Of a stretch of DNA of 7,880 nt, positions 1 to 5,854 are shown piece by piece (position 1 is the stretch's first letter; each line of letters starts with the position of its first letter). The notes under the pieces were generated by a model. It was not told where the DNA came from. It did no database searches and saw only the letters and a list, made by a program, of their open reading frames with translations. The translations under genes and the position numbers were made by a program. Source of the DNA: Acidobacteriota bacterium (GTDB taxonomy: Bacteria > Acidobacteriota > Vicinamibacteria > Vicinamibacterales > JAFNAJ01); the NCBI GenBank assembly GCA_017860085.1, contig JAFNAJ010000247.1, positions 1 to 7,880 of the forward strand, written 5' to 3'.

Positions 1-51
1 CACGAACGCGAGTGACAACCGCAGGCGCGGCCGTTGACAGGTACACATCAT
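1..51 (-). CDS. Start of a divergent gene, product unknown (partial)
   Basis: On the minus strand a GGAGG ribosome-binding site (positions 60 to 56) is followed after 4 bases by ATG at 51-49 and after 7 bases by a second in-frame ATG at 48-46. The frame then stays open for all 17 codons to the window edge. The visible peptide begins MMCTCQRPRLRLSLAFV. Its arginines followed by a hydrophobic run look like the start of a signal peptide or membrane anchor, so the product may be exported; this is inference from very few residues. The gene is divergent from the amidase, with about 170 bases between them. The family cannot be named. Confidence is moderate because only the start region is visible. 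Confidence 0.45.
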   Translation of the reverse strand, partial: MMCTCQRPRLRLSLAFV

Positions 52-221
52 GTCGCCTCCACGCGCGTATGATGGCGCCGTTTCGCGATCGACGCCAGCG
101 CCGGCCCCACCGATCGGCGCGCCCCAGGACCGGGACCGTGGACCCCGGCGCCGACTGACCTCCCGCCCGCTCGGGTCGAATATCATGGAAGGAGCCACGG
201 TGTGATGCCCGCCCGACGCTC
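52..221. other. Intergenic region between divergent genes
   Basis: This stretch separates the leftward partial gene from the rightward amidase and should hold promoters for both. TATCAT at 181-186 and TATGAT at 68-73 resemble -10 boxes, but neither has a convincing -35 box at 16-18 bases. If TATCAT were used, transcription would start near 193, inside the ribosome-binding site at 187-194, which argues against it. No RNA gene or convincing hairpin was seen. The right end holds a possible short leader ORF, listed separately. Confidence 0.4.
187..194 (+). promoter_or_regulatory. Strong ribosome-binding site (GGAAGGAG) upstream of the amidase
   Basis: GGAAGGAG is a near-ideal Shine-Dalgarno sequence. 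It lies 7 bases before GTG 202 and 10 before ATG 205, but 27 bases before the amidase GTG at 222, too far for direct use. It therefore seems to serve the short ORF at 202-225 rather than the amidase start chosen here. Confidence 0.5.
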
Positions 222-225
222 GTGA
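202..225 (+). CDS. Possible leader peptide ORF, translationally coupled to the amidase
   Basis: GTG 202 followed by ATG 205 opens a seven- or six-codon frame (MPARRS from the ATG) that ends at TGA 223-225. It sits at ideal distance from the GGAAGGAG site at 187-194. Its stop overlaps the amidase start as GTGA at 222-225, the usual geometry for translational coupling by re-initiation. No attenuator hairpin or codon bias pointing to amino-acid sensing is seen. The alternative is a single-base indel in the assembly: joining MPARRS to the amidase frame would give a good arginine-rich signal-peptide start. The evidence does not decide between these. Confidence 0.3.
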   Translation: MMPARRS

Positions 226-1820
226 ACGCACGCGACCCTCGACCAGCCCTGGTGCTCTACGCCCTCGTGGCGGCGTGTTGGTGGGCTGCGCCCGCTGCCG
301 GGCAGCCTGCGCCGAGGCCCCAGTCGGCAGAGCCCCTCACGGTGGTCTCGGCCGAGGGGCGACGCCCGCTGCCCGTGCGCGTGGTCAACGGGCAGGAGTA
401 TGTCGCGCTGGCCGATCTTGCCGATCTCTTTGCGCTGACCGTGCGCGACGACAGTCGCTCGGGCGGTGTGGCCGTCAGCCGCGGCACTCGCACGCTGGTG
501 CTGGCTGCTAACCGCCCGCTGGTGTCGGTGGCAGGCCGCGTCGTGTCGCTGCAGGCGCCGCCCCTTCAGGTGGATCGGACCTGGCTCGTGCCGGTCGATT
601 TCGTCGGCCGGGCGCTTCCGGCTCTCGTCGACGCGCGAGTGGAGCTGCGGCGAGCCGACCGGCTGGTGCTCGTCGGCGACGTTCGCGTTCCGCGGGTCGT
701 CGCACGCAGCGAGGTGGCCGGCGGTCGCGTACGGGTGGTGCTCGACGTCGTCCCGCCAACCGAGCACACGTTCGAGTCCTCGCCTGGCCGCCTGCTGCTT
801 CGGTTCGTGGCGGCCGGGGTCGATCTCAACGCGGACGCCGTCCCGGCAAGCGACGTGGTGGCCGGCGTTCGCGCCCTCGAAGGCCGTGCGGCGATCGCCA
901 TCGACTTCGGACCGCGCTACGCCGCGCATCGCACGTCGGAAGCGCCGCTCCCCCCGGACGGCACGCGCGTCAGCATCGAGATCACGACGTCGGGCGACCT
1001 GCCACCCACGCCGGCTGCGCCCACGACGACGCCTGAACCGAAGGCGTTGCCGCCGGAGTTGGCCGCCCTGTTTGCCCCGGCGGCCTCGCCCATTCGCACG
1101 GTGGTCATCGATCCGGGCCACGGCGGTGAGGAAGAGGGCGCCAGGGGCCCCTCGGGCACGCTCGAGAAGACCGTGGCACTGAACGTCGCGCGCCAGCTCA
1201 AGGCGGCGCTCGAGAGCCGGCTCGGCGTGCGCGTGGTGCTCACTCGCGACGGCGACGAGACGGTGCCGCTCGACCGCCGCGCCGCGATGGCCAACAACAA
1301 CCGCGCCGACCTGTTCATCAGCATCCACGCCAATGCCTCGGTGAGACGGTCGGCGACCGGCGCCGAGGTGTTCTTCCTCAGCCTCGATGCGGACGGCCAG
1401 CCCGATCACGACCTGCCGGAGCCGGCCGCCGACATGCTGCCGGCGGTGGGGGGCGAGCGGGCGGTCGAGCTCATCCTGTGGGAGATGGCCCAGGTGCGGC
1501 ACCTCGAGCAGTCGGCGGTGCTGGCCCGGATGATTGAGTCGCAACTGCGCGCGCGCGTCCCGATGAGCCCGCGCGCGGTTCAGCAGGCCCCGTTCCGCGT
1601 GCTGGTGGGCGCCAACATGCCGGCGGTGCTCGTGGAGATGGGCTTCATCACCAACGGGCAGGAAGAAACGCGATTGAACGATGCGTCGTACCAGCAGCGG
1701 CTCGTCCAGGCTCTCGTCGAGAGCGTGGTCGGGTACCGGGCCTACCTCGAAGGACGAACAACCGAGGGGCGCACGCCGCCCGGTCCCGCGAGGCCACCCG
1801 GCGAGGGGCGCCCCCGATGA
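222..1820 (+). CDS. N-acetylmuramoyl-L-alanine amidase (Amidase_3, AmiC-like), exported
   Basis: This is a zinc amidase that cleaves the bond between N-acetylmuramic acid and L-alanine in peptidoglycan, acting outside the cytoplasm. Of 532 residues, about 8-27 form a signal peptide (hydrophobic ALVLYALVAACWWAAPAAG). Residues about 45-135 resemble the copper-amine-oxidase N-terminal-like domain. Residues about 155-260 resemble an AMIN domain, which targets such enzymes to septal or envelope sites. A proline-rich linker leads to the catalytic domain at about 290-505. Visible there are DPGHGG (H300), the LEK glutamate E315, SIHAN (H369) and VLVEMGF (E472), the zinc ligands and catalytic glutamate of this family. 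The tail is proline- and glycine-rich. GTG 222 is chosen because it gives a complete signal peptide and overlaps the leader stop; it has no ribosome-binding site of its own. The stop overlaps the downstream GerMN gene by 4 bases (ATGA). Confidence 0.93.
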   Translation: MNARDPRPALVLYALVAACWWAAPAAGQPAPRPQSAEPLTVVSAEGRRPLPVRVVNGQEYVALADLADLFALTVRDDSRSGGVAVSRGTRTLVLAANRPLVSVAGRVVSLQAPPLQVDRTWLVPVDFVGRALPALVDARVELRRADRLVLVGDVRVPRVVARSEVAGGRVRVVLDVVPPTEHTFESSPGRLLLRFVAAGVDLNADAVPASDVVAGVRALEGRAAIAIDFGPRYAAHRTSEAPLPPDGTRVSIEITTSGDLPPTPAAPTTTPEPKALPPELAALFAPAASPIRTVVIDPGHGGEEEGARGPSGTLEKTVALNVARQLKAALESRLGVRVVLTRDGDETVPLDRRAAMANNNRADLFISIHANASVRRSATGAEVFFLSLDADGQPDHDLPEPAADMLPAVGGERAVELILWEMAQVRHLEQSAVLARMIESQLRARVPMSPRAVQQAPFRVLVGANMPAVLVEMGFITNGQEETRLNDASYQQRLVQALVESVVGYRAYLEGRTTEGRTPPGPARPPGEGRPR

Positions 1821-2449
1821 GCCGGATCCTCGGTGTGGTGCTGGCCGGGGCGGTGGTGGCTCTGCTGCTGGGGTGGGTCGTGGTGCGTTACGTGAGCCGA
1901 CCGTCCGCGCCGGTGTCACCGGGCGCCCAGGCCACGCCTGCGGCCCAGGAACCGGGCCGCCGCATTGGCGTGTCGCTCTACTTCGTGTCGGAAGACGGCA
2001 TGCGCCTGGTGGCCGTCGAGCGCGAGGTGGCGTACGCCCCCACCCCGATCGAACAGGCCCGCATCATCCTCGCCGAACAGCTCGGCCCGGCGCCCGAGCC
2101 CTACGCGCAGGCCATCCCGCCTGGGACCACGCTGCGCGCCGTGTTCGTGACTGACGCGGGCGACGCGTATGTCGACCTGAGCAAGGAGGTCACCACCGCG
2201 CACCCGGGCGGGTCGCTCGACGAGGCTTTCTCCGTCTATGTCCTCGTCAACGCGCTCACGGTGAACCTGCCGGCGATCAGCCGCGTGCAGATCCTCGTCG
2301 AGGGTCGCGAGGTGGACACGCTGGCCGGGCACATCGATGTGCGCCAGCCCCTGCGCAAGGACCTGCGGTGGCTCGAGGCCCCGCCGGTCCCGGCTCCGAC
2401 CTCTCCGCCGAGCCCTGCGCCCCAGCCAAGCGCCGCGCCCGTTCGTTGA
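1817..2449 (+). CDS. gerM: GerMN-domain membrane-anchored protein
   Basis: The protein is a 210-residue GerMN-domain protein. Residues 4-26 form one hydrophobic segment (ILGVVLAGAVVALLLGWVVV), best read as an uncleaved membrane anchor; no lipobox cysteine is present, unlike the Bacillus GerM lipoprotein. After a proline/alanine-rich linker, residues about 50-185 hold the GerMN domain. It includes TPIEQARIILAEQL, the VDLSKEV strand and the FSVYVLVNALTVNLP helix followed by VQILVEG, all typical of the fold. The C-terminal 22 residues are Pro/Ala/Ser-rich. In Bacillus, GerM takes part in sporulation and germination, and GerMN domains often accompany cell-wall enzymes. Here the 4-base overlap with the amidase suggests the two are made together and may act on the envelope together; the exact role is unknown. 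ATG 1817 gives the whole anchor. Confidence 0.85.
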   Translation: MSRILGVVLAGAVVALLLGWVVVRYVSRPSAPVSPGAQATPAAQEPGRRIGVSLYFVSEDGMRLVAVEREVAYAPTPIEQARIILAEQLGPAPEPYAQAIPPGTTLRAVFVTDAGDAYVDLSKEVTTAHPGGSLDEAFSVYVLVNALTVNLPAISRVQILVEGREVDTLAGHIDVRQPLRKDLRWLEAPPVPAPTSPPSPAPQPSAAPVR

Positions 2450-2455
2450 CGCGGC

Positions 2456-2464
2456 TGGTATCAT
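2456..2464 (+). promoter_or_regulatory. Extended -10 promoter element upstream of rph
   Basis: TGGTATCAT fits the extended -10 pattern TGnTATnAT and lies in the 40-base gap between gerM and rph. Transcription would start near 2471, leaving a short leader with the GGAAGGA ribosome-binding site at 2476-2482 and ATG at 2490. TTGACG at 2446-2451 is too close to be a -35 box. If active, it would let rph and rdgB be expressed independently of the amidase and gerM. Confidence 0.4.
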
Positions 2465-2489
2465 TCCCTGTTTGCGGAAGGACATTTGC

Positions 2490-3218
2490 ATGACGCGTTC
2501 AGACCATCGCGAGCCCACCGAGTTGCGGGCCGCGGTCATCAGCCCCAACTACCTGGTCCATGCCGAAGGGTCGGTCCTCATCGAGGTCGGCCGAACGCGC
2601 GTCGTCTGCGCCGCGAGCCTCGAGGAACGCGTGCCGACGTTCTTGCGCGGAACGGGCAAGGGCTGGGTCACGGCCGAGTACGGGATGCTGCCCCGGGCCA
2701 CGAACACGCGGACCGCGCGCGAGGCGACGTCTGGCAAGGTGGGCGGACGGACGCAGGAAATCCAGCGGCTGATCGGACGATCGCTGAGAGCGGTGACGCG
2801 GCTCGAACAGCTCGGCGAGCGCACGCTTTGGGTGGACTGTGATGTCATCCAGGCCGATGGCGGCACCCGGACGGCGTCGATCACCGGCGCGTTCGTCGCG
2901 TTGGTGCTCGCGCTGCAGAAGATGCGTGAGAACGGCCTGCTGAAGAAGATGCCCATCGCCGACTACGTCGCCGCCACGAGCGTGGGTGTCATCGGCGGCA
3001 CGCCCATGCTCGACCTGGCGTACGACGAGGACTCGCGCGCCGAGGTCGACATGAACGTCGTGAAGACGGGCGACGGACGGTTCGTCGAGGTGCAGGGCAC
3101 TGCCGAAGGGGCGCCCTACGATCGATCAACGCTCGACGCCCTGCTCGACCTGGCGTCGCGAGGCATCGATCAGCTCATCGCGGTCCAGCGCGGGGTGGTC
3201 GGCCAGTTCCTTTCGTAG
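2490..3218 (+). CDS. rph: Ribonuclease PH
   Basis: RNase PH is a phosphate-dependent 3'-to-5' exoribonuclease that trims tRNA 3' ends in the cytoplasm, normally as a hexamer ring. The 242-residue length is typical (about 240). Near-universal motifs are present: YxxHAEGSVL (21-30), GWVTAEYGMLPRAT (58-71), GGRTQEIQRLIGRSLR (85-100) with R87, the phosphate-binding GGTRTASITGA (124-134) with R127, and EDSRAEVDMNVV (180-191), whose aspartates D181 and D187 match the metal-binding catalytic pair. EVQGTAEGAPY (200-210) follows. The frame is open further upstream to a GTG at 2337, but that would lie inside gerM. ATG 2490 has a GGAAGGA site 7 bases upstream and gives the family's usual N-terminus. It follows gerM by 40 bases, and its TAG stop abuts a 20-base palindrome. 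Confidence 0.96.
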   Translation: MTRSDHREPTELRAAVISPNYLVHAEGSVLIEVGRTRVVCAASLEERVPTFLRGTGKGWVTAEYGMLPRATNTRTAREATSGKVGGRTQEIQRLIGRSLRAVTRLEQLGERTLWVDCDVIQADGGTRTASITGAFVALVLALQKMRENGLLKKMPIADYVAATSVGVIGGTPMLDLAYDEDSRAEVDMNVVKTGDGRFVEVQGTAEGAPYDRSTLDALLDLASRGIDQLIAVQRGVVGQFLS

Positions 3219-3238
3219 CGCAGGCCTTCAGGCCTGCG
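3219..3238. repeat. TTCA-loop palindrome directly after the rph stop codon
   Basis: This is a perfect 8-base inverted repeat (CGCAGGCC / GGCCTGCG) around a TTCA loop, beginning at the first base after the TAG stop of rph. There is no T-run after it, so it is not a classical intrinsic terminator; it could stabilise mRNA ends or reduce read-through. It shares length, loop and stop-codon position with the palindrome at 4640-4659. This suggests a dispersed REP-like family whose unit starts with GTAG. It separates rph from rdgB. Confidence 0.75.
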
Positions 3239-3267
3239 TCGTCCGCACGCCGAGTCGCTGGTGCCGC

Positions 3268-3870
3268 ATGCCGACCGCCAACCGCCGAGCGATCCTCATC
3301 GCCACCACCAACGCCGGCAAGCTGCGGGAAATCCGCGAGATTCTCTCCGATCTGCCGATCGAGATCCTCTCGCTGGCCGACGTGGCGACGCTGCCGGAAC
3401 CCGAGGAGACAGGGCGAACGTTTGCCGAGAACGCGCGCCTGAAAGCCGCGTACTACGCGTGCGCCACGGCCCTGCCCGTCGTGGGCGAAGACTCGGGCCT
3501 CGAGATCGACGCGCTCGATGGCGCCCCGGGCATCGAGTCGGCGCGGTTCCCCGGTGCGACGTACCCCGAGAAGTTCAACCGTCTCTATGCGATGCTCGAC
3601 GCGCGCGGCGGTCGCGAGAGCACGGCACGGTTCGTCTGCGCGCTGGCTCTCTTGCAGGACGGCACCGTGCTCTTCGAGACCGAGGCTACGGTCGAAGGAC
3701 ACATCGCCCCGGAGCCTCGCGGCAGCGGCGGATTCGGCTACGACCCCATCTTCTACTACCCCGCCTACGGCCGCACCCTGGGTGAGGCCAGCGCCGAGGA
3801 AAAGGCTGCGGTGAGCCACCGGGGTAAGGCGTTCCGCGCGCTGCGCCACTTCCTCGCCGCACATCCGTAA
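3268..3870 (+). CDS. rdgB: XTP/dITP diphosphatase (RdgB/HAM1 family)
   Basis: This enzyme hydrolyses non-canonical purine triphosphates (XTP, dITP, ITP) to monophosphates and pyrophosphate, keeping deaminated bases out of DNA and RNA. The 200-residue length matches the family. Visible motifs are the nucleotide-binding ATTNAGKLREI (12-22), TFAENARLKA (51-60), GEDSGLEIDAL (73-83) with the metal-binding aspartate D75, PGIESARF (87-94), GGFGYDPIF (154-162) for base recognition, and SHRGKAFRAL (183-192). It lies 49 bases after rph with a palindrome between, and the pair is adjacent in many bacteria. The start at ATG 3268 gives the usual N-terminus directly before the first strand. No clear ribosome-binding site precedes it, so translation may be weak or depend on rph mRNA. 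Confidence 0.95.
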   Translation: MPTANRRAILIATTNAGKLREIREILSDLPIEILSLADVATLPEPEETGRTFAENARLKAAYYACATALPVVGEDSGLEIDALDGAPGIESARFPGATYPEKFNRLYAMLDARGGRESTARFVCALALLQDGTVLFETEATVEGHIAPEPRGSGGFGYDPIFYYPAYGRTLGEASAEEKAAVSHRGKAFRALRHFLAAHP

Positions 3871-3891
3871 CGGCCTCGGCCGCGCCTCACC

Positions 3892-3921
3892 TTGCGCGTC
3901 CGGGACGGCATGCGGGATACT
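3892..3921 (+). promoter_or_regulatory. Possible sigma-70-type promoter for peroxiredoxin
   Basis: TTGCGC (3892-3897) and GATACT (3916-3921) are separated by 18 bases, and transcription would start near 3928, giving a leader of about 58 bases. The -10 box matches 4 of 6 consensus bases and the -35 box only 3. It lies in the 115-base gap after rdgB. No OxyR- or PerR-like operator was recognised. Confidence 0.3.
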
Positions 3922-3985
3922 CGCCGAAGTCCCCGAGCGCGCGTCGCCGTGCGGGCGCGTGAATGATCAGACCCAGGAGGCTTCG

Positions 3986-4639
3986 ATGTCCGAGACGTAC
4001 AGCATGCCGCGCATCGGCGATCCCGCGCCCGATTTCACCGCGGTGACGACCCACGCGCCAGAGATGCGGTTCAGCGAGTGGCAGGGCGACCACTGGGTCG
4101 TGCTGTTCTCGCACCCGGCCGACTTCACCCCGGTCTGCACGACCGAGTTGGCGCAGTTTGCCCGGCGCAACGACGAGTTCGCGAAGATGGGCGTGAAGCT
4201 GATCGGCCTGAGCATCGACAGCATCCACTCGCACATCGCCTGGCTGCAGAACATGAAGGAGAAGCTCGACGTCGAGATTCCCTACCCGATGATCGCCGAC
4301 ATCGACATGAAGGTGTCGTCGAAGTACGGCATGCTCCATCCCGGCGCGAGCGCGACGGCGACCGTCAGGGCCGTGTTCGTCATCGACCCGAAGCGAACCA
4401 TCCGCGCCATCCTCTACTACCCGCTCACGGCGGGCCGCAGCGTGGACGAGGTCGTCCGCCTCGTGCAGGCGCTGCAGACCGTCGACAAGCACGGCGTGGC
4501 GTGCCCCGAGAACTGGCACCCCGGCGACAAGGTGATCGTGCCGCCACCCAAGGTGATGAAGGACGTGCCGGACCGGCTGACGAACCCGGCATACGAGCGC
4601 AAGGATTTCTACCTGGTCTACAAGGAGATCCCCAAGTAG
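3986..4639 (+). CDS. Peroxiredoxin, Prx6/AhpC-TSA family
   Basis: This is a thiol peroxidase that reduces hydrogen peroxide and organic hydroperoxides in the cytoplasm. The thioredoxin fold carries the peroxidatic motif HPADFTPVCTTEL, with C51 and the supporting P44 and T48, and the conserved arginine R128 (ATVRAVFVIDP). The C-terminal part (ALQTVDKHGVACPENWHPGD, DKVIVPPP) is the Prx6-type extension; the 217-residue length fits that class. A second cysteine, C173, is present, but the archaeal Prx6 resolving cysteines near the C-terminus are absent. The enzyme may be 1-Cys and recycled by an outside thiol, or C173 may take part. ATG 3986 is chosen because AGGAGG (3975-3980) lies 5 bases upstream; an in-frame GTG at 3959 has no such site. 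It converges with proline dehydrogenase. Confidence 0.93.
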   Translation: MSETYSMPRIGDPAPDFTAVTTHAPEMRFSEWQGDHWVVLFSHPADFTPVCTTELAQFARRNDEFAKMGVKLIGLSIDSIHSHIAWLQNMKEKLDVEIPYPMIADIDMKVSSKYGMLHPGASATATVRAVFVIDPKRTIRAILYYPLTAGRSVDEVVRLVQALQTVDKHGVACPENWHPGDKVIVPPPKVMKDVPDRLTNPAYERKDFYLVYKEIPK

Positions 4640-4659
4640 GGCGGGGCTTCAGCCCCGCC
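4640..4659. repeat. TTCA-loop palindrome directly after the peroxiredoxin stop codon
   Basis: An 8-base perfect stem (GGCGGGGC / GCCCCGCC) encloses a TTCA loop; the loop's outer T and A can also pair. It starts at the first base after the TAG stop of the peroxiredoxin gene, as the palindrome at 3219 does after rph. It sits in the 42-base gap between two convergent genes and may end transcripts from either side or stabilise them. Only a weak T-run (CTTTG) follows. Confidence 0.75.
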
Positions 4660-4681
4660 GCTTTGCCCTCACGGGTGGCGC

Positions 4682-5698
4682 TCACGAGAACATGCTCTTC
4701 GCGACGAACCAGACGTTGGCCGGCCGCTCGGCGAGCCGGCGCATGTACCAGGGGAACCAGTAGCTGCCGTACGCGATCAGCACGCGCACGACCGCGCCCT
4801 CCTTTGCCAGGCGCAGCTGCTCGGCCCGCTGGATGCCCGGGAACCAGTAGCTGCCGTACGCGATCAGCACGCGCACGACCGCGCCCTCCTTTGCCAGGCG
4901 CAGCTGCTCGGCCCGCTGGATGCCGTAGAGCATGTGGAACTCGTAGTCCTTCGGCGCGATGGCGTTGGTCGCGGCGTGCTGCCGGATGCTCGCGATGAGC
5001 GCCGTGTCGTGCGTGCCGAACACGGCGCGGAGCCCCTTCCGCAGCACTTCTGGCGCCAGCATCGCCTTCGCCAGCGAGAGGTAGCTGGCGTCGACGTCCG
5101 CCTTTTTCGGCATGGCGATCTCCGCCGGCTCGTTGTACGCCCCCTTCACCAGGCGCACGCCCGCGCCGATCGCAGCCATCGCCTCGAGGTCGCCGGCTGT
5201 TCGGTGCAGGTAGGACTGCAGGCAGACCCCCACGTTCGGGAACTCGTCACGCACGCGCCTGGTGATCTCGAGCGTGGCGTCGACGTAGGGGCTCTGCTCC
5301 ATGTCGATCCAGAGGTAGTTGCCCGTCGCGTGCGCTCGCTCGGCCAGGGCCCGCACGTGGGCGACACACCGGGTCTTGTCGAGATCGAGCCCCAGTTGCG
5401 TGAGCTTCACCGACGGTTCGCACACGATGCCCGCAGCCCGGATGCGCTCGAGCGCCTCGAGGTAGTGCCGCGTCACCTCATCTGCCTCGGAGGGGTCCAC
5501 CACGTTCTCGCCGAGGCGCGTGAACACGGCGTCGATGCCATCCGGCCTGAGCGCTTCGGCCGCCCGCAGCATGTCGTCGAACGCTTCGCCCGGCATGAAC
5601 CGCCGCACTGCGCGCTGCACGAACGCGTACTTCGTGGCGCGCTCCCGCAGCCACACGCTCTGCGACCCTGCCAACAGCACCGAACGCATCACGCTCAT
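4682..5698 (-). CDS. Proline dehydrogenase (monofunctional, FAD-dependent) with an internal 29-residue tandem duplication
   Basis: This enzyme oxidises L-proline to delta-1-pyrroline-5-carboxylate with FAD, the first step of proline catabolism, usually at the inner face of the membrane. Motifs of the ProDH barrel are present: SVKLTQLGLD (96-105, substrate lysine K98), IDMEQS (131-136), VCLQSYL (158-164), RLVKGAY (182-188), GTHD (228-231), EFHMLYG (253-259) and WYMRRLAERPANVWF (317-331), whose R320 and R321 match the proline-carboxylate-binding arginines. At 338 residues it is about 29 longer than typical single-function enzymes, exactly the length of a tandem duplication at 259-287 and 288-316. 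The start ATG 5698 has GAGAGG 5 bases upstream and a strong promoter. The same frame stays open to 6547, but that part is antisense to the methyltransferase. No P5C dehydrogenase gene is in the window. Confidence 0.93.
   Translation of the reverse strand: MSVMRSVLLAGSQSVWLRERATKYAFVQRAVRRFMPGEAFDDMLRAAEALRPDGIDAVFTRLGENVVDPSEADEVTRHYLEALERIRAAGIVCEPSVKLTQLGLDLDKTRCVAHVRALAERAHATGNYLWIDMEQSPYVDATLEITRRVRDEFPNVGVCLQSYLHRTAGDLEAMAAIGAGVRLVKGAYNEPAEIAMPKKADVDASYLSLAKAMLAPEVLRKGLRAVFGTHDTALIASIRQHAATNAIAPKDYEFHMLYGIQRAEQLRLAKEGAVVRVLIAYGSYWFPGIQRAEQLRLAKEGAVVRVLIAYGSYWFPWYMRRLAERPANVWFVAKSMFS
4751..4924 (-). repeat. 87-base in-frame tandem duplication inside proline dehydrogenase
   Basis: The units at 4751-4837 and 4838-4924 match at 86 of 87 bases. 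Each encodes the same 29 residues, beginning GIQRAEQLRLAKEG and ending AYGSYWFP. The one difference is the third base of the last proline codon (CCG in the upstream copy, CCC in the downstream copy), so it is silent. The unit covers the helix and strand just before the substrate-binding helix with RRLAER. Confidence 0.95.
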
Positions 5699-5703
5699 CG
5701 CAG

Positions 5704-5709
5704 CCTCTC
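5704..5709 (-). promoter_or_regulatory. Ribosome-binding site of proline dehydrogenase
   Basis: On the minus strand GAGAGG lies 5 bases before ATG 5698. It fixes the start here rather than at any earlier in-frame codon of the longer open frame, all of which would lie upstream of the promoter at 5718-5746. Confidence 0.55.
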
Positions 5710-5717
5710 TGCGGCAC

Positions 5718-5746
5718 AACATACGCGGCACGAGCGCGCCCGTCAA
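5718..5746 (-). promoter_or_regulatory. Sigma-70-type promoter of proline dehydrogenase
   Basis: On the minus strand TTGACG (5746 to 5741) and TATGTT (5723 to 5718) are separated by exactly 17 bases. Both boxes are close to consensus (5/6 and 4/6). Transcription would start near 5711, giving a leader of about 12 bases that still contains the ribosome-binding site. This is the best-supported promoter in the window. Confidence 0.6.
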
Positions 5747-5752
5747 ACCCCA

Positions 5753-5771
5753 CGCCGCGCCCCACGCGGCG
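5753..5771. repeat. Short inverted repeat in the divergent intergenic region
   Basis: CGCCGCG and CGCGGCG flank a 5-base loop just upstream of the -35 box of proline dehydrogenase. It could be an operator half-site pair or a hairpin, but a 7-base GC-only stem is expected by chance in DNA this rich in G and C. TACAGT at 5801-5806 is a weak -10 candidate for the rightward methyltransferase, without a matching -35 box. Confidence 0.2.
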
Positions 5772-5854
5772 CATTCTGGCCCGGAGCGCGGCGATTCGGG
5801 TACAGTGACACGATGCGGTCGTAGACCCCGACCGCCGCAGGGGGAGAGTCGTCG

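Noticed and set aside
34..73. TTGACA (34-39) and TATGAT (68-73) as a rightward promoter
   Set aside because: The spacing is 28 bases, far outside the usual 16-18, and TTGACA lies inside the divergent coding region.
183..1919. Long open frame (578 codons) on the minus strand antisense to the amidase
   Set aside because: It has no recognisable domain and is rich in Arg, His and Gly, as expected from the complement of high-GC coding DNA. The plus-strand amidase has clear motifs.
2337..2489. 51-codon N-terminal extension of rph from GTG 2337
   Set aside because: It would overlap most of the end of gerM and lacks homology to RNase PH. ATG 2490 has a good ribosome-binding site and gives the normal length.
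3219..4659. The two TTCA palindromes as CRISPR repeats
   Set aside because: There are only two, 1.4 kb apart, with different stems and genes rather than spacers between them.
4078..4998. Plus-strand frame of 306 codons across the peroxiredoxin and the end of proline dehydrogenase
   Set aside because: It is out of frame with the peroxiredoxin and antisense to proline dehydrogenase. Its internal repeat is only the shadow of the 87-base duplication.
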